From positions 1-64,000 of the forward strand of contig JAYRKT010000010.1 of assembly GCA_041905595.1 (NCBI GenBank): DNA of 64,000 nt. Direction: 5' to 3'. Below, piece after piece: positions 58,062 to 64,000 of the stretch. Source of the stretch: Aliitabrizicola sp041905595 (lineage in GTDB: Bacteria; Pseudomonadota; Alphaproteobacteria; Rhodobacterales; Rhodobacteraceae). Under the pieces are notes generated by a model. The model was given only the letters and a program-made list of their open reading frames with translations, had not been told where the DNA came from and did no database searches. The translations under genes and the position numbers were made by a program. How positions within the stretch are numbered: the first letter of the stretch is position 1; each line of letters begins with the position of its first letter.

Positions 58062-58769
58062 TCACGCCCCGCTATCACGAACCTTATACAACCGCTTCAC
58101 TGCGTTTTGCAGATGCACCCCCGCAGCGCGGGCCGCGCCTTCGGCGTCGCTTGCGGCAATCGCGTTATAGATGGCGCGATGCTCGCACTGCACCGCGTCC
58201 TGCATCTCAGACATATGGTAGCGCGTATTACTGCGCGTGATCCGGATGACGCGGCGCACCCCATAGTCAAGGTGGCTGCACAGCGACACGAAATAGGGGT
58301 TGTGTGTCGCCGCGACGATCGCCTGGTGAAAGGCGAAATCCTCGTCATCGCCCAGCCGGTCGCTGGCGATGGCATATTCCATACCCAGAAGCTCGCGCCG
58401 GATATGTTTGAGATCGGCCTCGGTCCGATGGACCGCGGCGCTGCTCGCGGCGGCGACCTCGACCGCCATCAAAAGCTCCATCACCTGCGCAAGCGACTCG
58501 TCCTGCTCGAGGTCAACGGGATGCAGACGGAAGGCCTTGGCCTCGGCCTTGGCGTTCACATAGACGCCTGATCCGGCTCGCGCCTCGACCAGACCGGCCG
58601 ATTTCAGATGCGACAGCGCCTCACGCACGACCGGGCGCGAGACGGCATATTCCGCGCTGAGGTCACGTTCGCTGGGCAGCCGCGCGCCCGGCGCGAACTC
58701 GCCCGCCCGCACCCGCGCGGCAAGGCGTGCCGCTAGATCATCGGGCAGGTCGCGGGCCTGCCGTCCCAT
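58062..58769 (-). CDS. GntR/FadR-subfamily transcriptional regulator
   Basis: A protein of about 235 residues with an N-terminal winged helix (LAARVRAGEFAPGARLPSER, DLSAEYAVSRPVVREALSHL) and a C-terminal FCD helical domain with metal-site residues (DEDFAFHQAIVAATHNPYF, and a later CEHRAIYNAI). FCD domains bind small organic acids. ATG 58769 is taken; a TTG at 58784 with AAGGAAG before it is an alternative. It is divergent from the dehydrogenase operon, with two copies of an operator-like motif in between, so it probably controls that operon and itself. Confidence 0.86.
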   Translation of the reverse strand: MGRQARDLPDDLAARLAARVRAGEFAPGARLPSERDLSAEYAVSRPVVREALSHLKSAGLVEARAGSGVYVNAKAEAKAFRLHPVDLEQDESLAQVMELLMAVEVAAASSAAVHRTEADLKHIRRELLGMEYAIASDRLGDDEDFAFHQAIVAATHNPYFVSLCSHLDYGVRRVIRITRSNTRYHMSEMQDAVQCEHRAIYNAIAASDAEGAARAAGVHLQNAVKRLYKVRDSGA

Positions 58770-58821
58770 TGCAGCCTTTTCCAAAGTTTCTTCCTTCAGG
58801 CGCCCTACGCGTCAGCAGTTG

Positions 58822-58945
58822 AATTGGTCAGGCCAATTTATTTCAGCAAAATACATATAACTCAAGAATTTTGGGTACCTAGTTCTACTAAAGTGGCCAC
58901 CATTTTCGTTATAACAAATAACATCATTGACTGGACTGACCAATT
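58822..58945. promoter_or_regulatory. Two GntR operator-like sites in the divergent promoter
   Basis: AATTGGTCAGGCCAATT (58822-58838) and, inverted, TGGACTGACCAATT (58932-58945) share AATTGGTCAGnCCA. TGGTCnnnCCA-like palindromes are typical for FadR-subfamily regulators. The sites lie about 105 bp apart between the gntR start and the first dehydrogenase gene, with an AT-rich promoter-like stretch between. Confidence 0.55.
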
Positions 58946-58993
58946 TGTGGAATTGTCTGCTGCATCGAACGCGCATGCCGATGGAGGTGAAGC

Positions 58994-59059
58994 ATGTCTG
59001 CTCAAGCCCTGGCAGCGCGTTCGGACCGTTCGACGCAAGGCAAGCCATCGTGCAGATAA
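58994..59059 (+). CDS. Possible short upstream ORF overlapping the first dehydrogenase start
   Basis: A 21-codon frame with a good ribosome site (GGAGGTGAAGC before ATG 58994) ends in TAA at 59057-59059, overlapping the GTG (59050) of the dehydrogenase by 10 nt in another frame. The peptide has no recognisable family. It may couple or limit translation of the next gene; it may also be chance. Confidence 0.35.
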   Translation: MSAQALAARSDRSTQGKPSCR

Positions 59060-59793
59060 CATTTGATTTCGCAGGCAAGACCCTGCTTCTGACCGGCGCA
59101 AATGGCGGCATCGGTCGCGAGATTGCGGCGCTGTTCGCCGATGCGGGCGCTAACCTGGTGCTGGCCGACCGTGACCGGGGCGAACTGGCAAGCTTTGCGG
59201 CCGGTCTTGGCGGGGCGGGCGGCAAGCATGTGCAGGTGCTGGATGCGGCCGATCCGGCCTCGGCGCAGGCCTTGGTCGATGCGGCGTGCGCGACATTCGG
59301 GACAGTGGACTATGTCGTGCCCTCGGCCGGGATCTATCTGGCCGAACCCTTTGCCCGGATGACTGATGACCAATGGCGAAGGACGCTGTCGATCAACCTT
59401 GACGGGGTGTTCTACCTGCTTGGCCGGGTACAGGGCGTATTGACCGACCGCTCGGCCATCGTCAACTTGACCTCGCTGGCCGGCCATCGCGGGGCGTTCA
59501 CCAATGCGCATTACGCGGCCTCGAAAGGGGCGCTGACCTCGTTGACGCGCAGCCTTGCGCGCGAGCTTGGGCCGCGCACGCGGGTCAATGCCGTCGCCCC
59601 CGGCATCATCGAGACGCCGATGACGCGCGAGCTGCTGCAGACGCGCGCCGACAGTTCCATTGCCCAGACACCGCTGGCCCGGTTGGGCCACCCTGCCGAA
59701 GTCGCGCGGGTCGTGGCCTTCCTCTGCTCCGACGCGGCCTCGTTCATCACCGGCGAGACTGTTCATGTGAACGGCGGCATCTACATGCTCTAG
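59050..59793 (+). CDS. Short-chain dehydrogenase/reductase 1
   Basis: A classical SDR of about 247 residues: cofactor motif LLTGANGGIGREIA, VVPSAGIYL (NAG-equivalent), catalytic Ser in IVNLTSLAG, Tyr and Lys in HYAASKGALTSL, and VAPGIIETPMTREL. GTG 59050 gives the normal distance to the glycine motif (MQITFDFAGKTLLLTG), but ATG 58975 in the same frame is possible. It is first in an operon with a second SDR and E1/E2 components, so it probably oxidises an alcohol such as a diol or acetoin precursor; substrate unproven. Confidence 0.85.
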   Translation: MQITFDFAGKTLLLTGANGGIGREIAALFADAGANLVLADRDRGELASFAAGLGGAGGKHVQVLDAADPASAQALVDAACATFGTVDYVVPSAGIYLAEPFARMTDDQWRRTLSINLDGVFYLLGRVQGVLTDRSAIVNLTSLAGHRGAFTNAHYAASKGALTSLTRSLARELGPRTRVNAVAPGIIETPMTRELLQTRADSSIAQTPLARLGHPAEVARVVAFLCSDAASFITGETVHVNGGIYML

Positions 59794-59829
59794 GCCGCAC
59801 AGCCGGGCTTGAACCAGAAGGATAAACCC

Positions 59830-60585
59830 ATGCCGGGATTGCTGAAAGACAGGCTCGTGCTGGTGACCGGCGCGGGACGCGGCCTTGGGGCGGCGATCGC
59901 GCGCGGAATGGCGCAGGCGGGCGCGGCGGTCATCTTGGCCGACCTGAACCCCGAAGGCATCGCTGCCGAAGTCGAAGCCCTGCGCACCGAGGGCCATGAC
60001 GCCAGGGCCGAGGTCCTGAATGTCACCGACCGCGCCGCCACGGCCGCCTTGGCCGCGCGCATCCTGAAAGGCGATGGTGGGCTTAACGTGCTAGTCAACA
60101 ACGCCGGTGTCGCCGGGCGGGCCAGCTTTGACGACCCCGCCGTGACCGAGGTCTGGGACCGGGTGATCGGCGTGAACCTTGAAGGCACGTTCAACACCTC
60201 GCAGGCCTTCGTGCCCGCGCTGATCGCGAAAAAGGGCAATGTGGTGCACTTGTCCTCGGTCGCGGGCTTCGTCGCCGGCGGCTCGACCGCCGGATATGTC
60301 GTGTCAAAAGGCGCGGTGCGATCGTTAACACAGGTGATGGCGCGCGATCTGGCGCCGCATGGCGTGCGCGTCAACGCCGTCGCCCCTGGCATCATGATGA
60401 GCGAGATGGCCGTGGCGCAACTCAACCGCCCCGGTGGGGCGGATTGGTTCATGAACCGCGTGATGATGAAGCGCATCGGCGAGACGCGCGAGATCGTCGA
60501 TCCGGTCGTCTTCCTTGCCTCGGACATGGCCAGTTTCATCACCGGTGCCGTGCTGCCGGTCGATGGCGGCTTCCTGGCCGCCTGA
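59830..60585 (+). CDS. Short-chain dehydrogenase/reductase 2
   Basis: A 251-residue SDR: VLVTGAGRGLGAAIARGMAQ, VLVNNAGVAGRASF, catalytic Ser in VVHLSSVAG, Tyr-Lys in YVVSKGAVRSLTQ and VAPGIMMSEMAVAQL. All active-site residues are present. ATG 59830 is taken; a start at 59809 adds seven residues. It follows the first SDR after 36 bp and precedes the E1 gene by 27 bp. Two SDRs in front of an E1/E2 pair fit butanediol/acetoin-like catabolism, but other vicinal diols are possible. Confidence 0.85.
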   Translation: MPGLLKDRLVLVTGAGRGLGAAIARGMAQAGAAVILADLNPEGIAAEVEALRTEGHDARAEVLNVTDRAATAALAARILKGDGGLNVLVNNAGVAGRASFDDPAVTEVWDRVIGVNLEGTFNTSQAFVPALIAKKGNVVHLSSVAGFVAGGSTAGYVVSKGAVRSLTQVMARDLAPHGVRVNAVAPGIMMSEMAVAQLNRPGGADWFMNRVMMKRIGETREIVDPVVFLASDMASFITGAVLPVDGGFLAA

Positions 60586-60612
60586 TCCTCCTTTCTAATC
60601 CGGACCCCTGAC

Positions 60613-62796
60613 ATGCCCATCCTGACCGACCTGACCCCCGCCGCACCCTGGCGCGAGATCATAGCCACACCCGAGGATCGCGCCGCGCTGGATCCCGGAA
60701 CCGGCCTGACCATGCTGGCGCAGATGCACCTGATCCGCGCATTCGAGGAAAAAGTGCTGGAGCTTGCAGGTCAGGGACTGGTGCATGGCCCCGCGCATTC
60801 CGCCATTGGTCAGGAGGGCGGCGCTGTGGGATCAGCGTTGGCGATGCGCCCGACCGATCAGGTCAACGGCTCGCACCGCGCGCATCACCAGTTCCTGGCG
60901 AAGGCGCTGGCCTATGTCAGCGCCGAGATCGATCCGACAAAACCCTTCGGCGACGACCTGCGCGAACTGGCCAGCCGGACCCTGGCCGAAATTCTGGGTC
61001 TGGCCGATGGGTTCTGCAAGGGACGCGGCGGTTCGATGCACCTGCGCTGGGGAGACAGCGGCAACCTTGGCACCAACGCCATCGTGGGCGGCGGCGTCCC
61101 GATGGCGGCGGGGGCCGCCTGGGCGCACAAGCGGGCGGGCACGGGCGACGTGGTCTATACCTATTTCGGCGACGGCGCGGTCAACATCGGCTCGGTGCTG
61201 GAAACGATGAACCTGGCCGCCGCATGGAAGCTGCCGATCTGCTTCTTCATCGAAAACAATCGTTACGCGGTTTCTACCAATGTCGATGAGGTGACGGCCG
61301 AGACGCGCCTGTCCGCGCGCGGCCTGGCCTTCGGCATCCCATCGTTCAAGGTTGACGGGATGGATGCCCTGTCGGTCCATCTGGCCGCGCAACAGGCGAA
61401 CGAGATCATGCGCGCAGGCAACGGTCCTACCATCATCGAGGCCGATCTTTATCGCTTCTTCCATCAGAACGGACCGCTGCCCGGTTCCGCCTTCGGCTAT
61501 CGCAGCAAGGAGGAAGAGGCTGAATGGCGCGGACGTGACCCGCTGAACGCCATGGCCCGCGATCTTCAACAGCGCCAGATCATCGGCGAGGATGCGGTAA
61601 CGCGGCTGCGCGCCAACTGCCAGCAGATGATGGAAGAAATCGCCGCGACCATGATCGAGACGGTCGAGGGCAGGAAGCGCATCCTTCCCGCCCTCTGGCC
61701 AGAGGAAAGCTTCCGCGACCACGGCCTGCGCGGCGATCTGTCCGAGATGACGGGCGCGCGCTATGCGGAACAGGCAACATTCACCGGCGCCATGACTGAC
61801 GACGCAAAGTTCATCGACGTGGTGGCCGATGTCATGGAACGCCGCATGGCCCAGGACGACCGCATCGTCGTCATGGGCGAGGATGTGCACCGCCTGAAAG
61901 GCGGCACCAACGGCGCAACGCGGGGCCTGTCGGCTCGCTTTCCCGATCGCTGCCTTGGCACGCCCATCTCCGAGAACGCCTTTACCGGCCTGGCCGCCGG
62001 TATGGCTGCGGATGGCCGCGTGCGGCCGGTGATTGAATTCATGTATCCCGATTTTATGTGGGTCGCGGCCGACCAGGTCTTCAACCAGATCGGCAAGTTC
62101 CGCCACATGTTCGGCGGCGACAGCGCGATGCCGCTGGTTCTGCGCACCAAGGTCGCCATGGGAACGGGCTATGGCTCACAGCACTCGATGGACCCGGCAG
62201 GGATCTTTGCGACCGCGCCCGGCTGGCGGATCGTCGCACCTGCGACGCCCTTCGACTATGTCGGGCTGATGAACTCGGCGCTGCGCTGCGACGACCCGGT
62301 GCTGGTGATCGAACATGTCGATCTTTACAATTCCAAGGGCACGGCGCCCACGGATGACCTGGATTATTGCATTCCCCTAGGCAAGGCACGGATGGTGCGC
62401 GAGGGCGGCAAGCTGACGATCCTGACCTATCTGGCCATGGTCGAGAAGACCCGCAAGGTGGTCGAGGAACTGAGCATCGATGCCGAGATCATCGACCTGC
62501 GGTCCCTGGATCGCGCGGGCCTTGACTGGGAGATGATCGAAGCCTCGGTACGCAAGACGAACAATGTGCTGATCGTCGAACAGGGCGCCATCGGGACATC
62601 CTATGGCGGCTTTCTTGCGGATGAATTGCAGCGCCGCGTCTTTGACTATCTGGATCAGCCCATCGCCCGCGTGCATGGCGGAGAGGCCTCGCCCTCGATC
62701 TCGAAGGTGCTGGAAGGCGCGGCCTGCGCCCGTCCGCAGGATATCGAGGCAGGCATCCGCGCCATCATGGCCGATCAGGGCCTGCCGCTGGCATAA
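60613..62796 (+). CDS. Fused E1 alpha-beta component of a thiamine-diphosphate 2-oxoacid/acetoin dehydrogenase
   Basis: A 727-residue protein. The alpha part (about residues 25-345) has GSHRAHHQFLAKAL, GRGGSMHLRWG and the thiamine motif TYFGDGAVNIGSVLETMNLA-like (GDG ... N). The beta part (about residues 395-727) starts FIDVVADVMERRMAQDDRIV with VMGEDVHRLKGGTNGATRGL and ends with the transketolase C-terminal domain (EGGKLTILTYLAMVEKTRKV). In most relatives these are two proteins; here they are joined. It would decarboxylate or cleave a 2-oxo or acetoin-type substrate and acylate E2. ATG 60613 is 27 bp after SDR 2. Confidence 0.87.
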   Translation: MPILTDLTPAAPWREIIATPEDRAALDPGTGLTMLAQMHLIRAFEEKVLELAGQGLVHGPAHSAIGQEGGAVGSALAMRPTDQVNGSHRAHHQFLAKALAYVSAEIDPTKPFGDDLRELASRTLAEILGLADGFCKGRGGSMHLRWGDSGNLGTNAIVGGGVPMAAGAAWAHKRAGTGDVVYTYFGDGAVNIGSVLETMNLAAAWKLPICFFIENNRYAVSTNVDEVTAETRLSARGLAFGIPSFKVDGMDALSVHLAAQQANEIMRAGNGPTIIEADLYRFFHQNGPLPGSAFGYRSKEEEAEWRGRDPLNAMARDLQQRQIIGEDAVTRLRANCQQMMEEIAATMIETVEGRKRILPALWPEESFRDHGLRGDLSEMTGARYAEQATFTGAMTDDAKFIDVVADVMERRMAQDDRIVVMGEDVHRLKGGTNGATRGLSARFPDRCLGTPISENAFTGLAAGMAADGRVRPVIEFMYPDFMWVAADQVFNQIGKFRHMFGGDSAMPLVLRTKVAMGTGYGSQHSMDPAGIFATAPGWRIVAPATPFDYVGLMNSALRCDDPVLVIEHVDLYNSKGTAPTDDLDYCIPLGKARMVREGGKLTILTYLAMVEKTRKVVEELSIDAEIIDLRSLDRAGLDWEMIEASVRKTNNVLIVEQGAIGTSYGGFLADELQRRVFDYLDQPIARVHGGEASPSISKVLEGAACARPQDIEAGIRAIMADQGLPLA

Positions 62797-62808
62797 GGGA
62801 ACACGGAC

Positions 62809-64000
62809 ATGGCAATCGACATCACCCTGCCTTCGCTTTCGGCAGGCATGGAAGACGCGGTCATCGCGAAATGGCTGGTCGCTGCGGGCGATCCGATCAG
62901 CAAGGGCCAAGCCATAGCCGAGGTGGAAACCGACAAGGCCACAATGGAGCTTGAGGCCGAGGCCGACGGCATCCTTGGCCGCATCGACATCGCGGACGGA
63001 CAGCGCGCCGATGTGGGCCAGGTCATTGCGGTCGTGCTGGCCGATGGTGAAACCCTGTCTCCCGTGGGCGCCTCCGCCCCTGCTCCCGCGGCGACCCCGA
63101 GGACTCTGACGGAAGGTCCGGTGAGCACTGCAACGGCAGCCGCCCCTTCGACAACCGGGCGCAAGCATGCCGCATCGCCCTTGGCGCGGCGGTTGGCGGA
63201 CGAGGCAGGACTGGATCTTCAGGGCATTACCGGCAGCGGCCCGCGCGGCCGCATCGTCAAGCTGGACGTGCAGCGCCTGCTAGCCGCGACCCCTGCCCCG
63301 GTTGCGGCACCCGCCCCCGCAGTCCAACCACAGCCGCAAGCCGTCCCGCCCGGCATCGGCCCGCATAAGGCGCATCCCCTGTCGAACATGCGCCGCACCA
63401 TCGCCCGGCGCCTGGTCGAGGCGAAAACCTCGATCCCGCATTTCTACCTGTCAGTGGATTGCGAACTGGACGCGCTGCTGGCGCTGCGCGCCCAGGTGAA
63501 CAAGGGCCGCGACAAGGCCGAACGCATCTCGATCAACGATTTCGTCATCAAGGCCGCCGCCCGCGCGCTGCGCAAGGTGCCTGCCGCCAACGTAGTGTGG
63601 AACGGGGACGAGATCCTGCAACTGGCCGATATCGACATATCGGTCGCCGTGGCGACGGATGGCGGGCTGATCACGCCGATCCTGCGCGGCGCCGACCGGA
63701 TGAGCCTTGGCACGCTTTCCGCCGAGATGAAGGCTCTTGCCGCCCGCGCGCATCAGGGCAAGTTGCGCCCCGAGGAATATCAGGGTGGCGGCTTTTCGGT
63801 CTCGAACCTGGGGATGTACGGGGTGCAGACCTTTTCGGCGATCATCAACCCGCCGCAAAGCTGCATCCTTGCCGTGGGCGCGTCCCTGCGCCGTCCGGTC
63901 GGGCGCGGCGACCAGATCGTGCTGGCCGATGTGATGTCGGTAACGCTGTCGGTTGATCACCGGTCGGTGGACGGGGCGCTTGGGGCGCAGGTTCTGGCCG
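62809..64000 (+). CDS. Dihydrolipoamide acyltransferase (E2), cut by window end
   Basis: The first 397 codons are present. A lipoyl domain has the lipoyl lysine K43 in VETDKATMELEAEA; a Pro/Ala linker leads to the E3/E1-binding domain (SPLARRLADEAGLDLQGITG, SGPRGRIVKLDV), a second linker, and the catalytic domain with SNMRRTIARRLVEAKTSIPH and the active-site VDHRSVDGALGAQ close to the end. It transfers the acyl group from E1 to CoA. It starts 12 bp after the E1 stop. An E3 gene may follow outside the window. Confidence 0.9.
   Translation, partial: MAIDITLPSLSAGMEDAVIAKWLVAAGDPISKGQAIAEVETDKATMELEAEADGILGRIDIADGQRADVGQVIAVVLADGETLSPVGASAPAPAATPRTLTEGPVSTATAAAPSTTGRKHAASPLARRLADEAGLDLQGITGSGPRGRIVKLDVQRLLAATPAPVAAPAPAVQPQPQAVPPGIGPHKAHPLSNMRRTIARRLVEAKTSIPHFYLSVDCELDALLALRAQVNKGRDKAERISINDFVIKAAARALRKVPAANVVWNGDEILQLADIDISVAVATDGGLITPILRGADRMSLGTLSAEMKALAARAHQGKLRPEEYQGGGFSVSNLGMYGVQTFSAIINPPQSCILAVGASLRRPVGRGDQIVLADVMSVTLSVDHRSVDGALGAQVLA

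Noticed and set aside
1..64000. CRISPR arrays, tRNA or rRNA genes
   Set aside because: No regularly spaced direct repeats and no tRNA or rRNA consensus blocks were seen by eye; an automated scan could still find a degenerate tRNA.

Overview
The window looks like high-GC alphaproteobacterial DNA, most probably from a Rhodobacterales member close to Paracoccus. This is an inference from the aerobic cobalamin genes (cobF, cobG, cobN, cobE), the pseudoazurin and the general protein style, not from a marker gene. No rRNA, tRNA, CRISPR array or replication origin was recognised. The left third is a patchwork of stress and detoxification genes mixed with broken mobile elements, so it may be an accessory region or part of a plasmid or chromid.

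1-19 kb, mosaic region: a monooxygenase tail, a truncated alpha/beta hydrolase, an old yellow enzyme, a serine-recombinase module flanked by IS3 scraps, a glutathione-independent formaldehyde dehydrogenase with a DJ-1/PfpI protein, a UvrA-like ATPase, a quinone-oxidoreductase-like MDR with a divergent TetR, and an aldo/keto reductase. Next comes a pile-up of elements: a TMEM175 fragment, an IS630 scrap, and an arsR gene split by an IS66 element whose 8-bp target duplication can be read directly. An acuI-like reductase follows, then an intact IS110 transposase and a second truncated IS110 reading frame with a strongly folded non-coding stretch (candidate bridge RNA) before it.

19-30 kb: an HU protein, a secreted unknown protein, a hybrid histidine kinase and a convergent LuxR-type response regulator. 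These sit beside a compact RiPP locus: HlyD adaptor, C39-peptidase ABC transporter, two tiny double-glycine precursor peptides and a radical SAM/SPASM maturase. All five histidines in the two predicted core peptides sit in His-Xaa-Ser triplets, which points to a histidine-directed modification. This is the most original system in the window. A cupin gene and a divergent TetR with paired operators follow.

30-57 kb: a nearly complete aerobic (late cobalt insertion) cobalamin island controlled by four cobalamin riboswitches. Riboswitch 1 leads a BtuFCD-type vitamin B12 ABC transporter, with pseudoazurin 11 nt behind it. Riboswitch 2 leads a broken btuB remnant and the nucleotide-loop genes cobU-cobT-cobS-cobC-pduX-like-cbiB-cobD. 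Riboswitch 3 leads DUF1636-cobW-cobN-cobG-cobH-cobI-cobJ and, beyond the oppositely oriented cobK, cobL-cobE-cobM-cobB-cobA. Riboswitch 4 (plus strand) leads a CbiM-like cobalt transporter. cobF, cobK, cobO and cobQ lie on the plus strand. The CobS/CobT cobaltochelatase subunits, cobR and bluB were not seen here and would have to be elsewhere.

57-64 kb: an IS3 orfA scrap and a silent stretch, then a GntR regulator divergent from two short-chain dehydrogenases, a fused E1 alpha-beta 2-oxoacid/acetoin-type dehydrogenase and an E2 acyltransferase cut by the window end. This resembles an acetoin or butanediol type catabolic operon.
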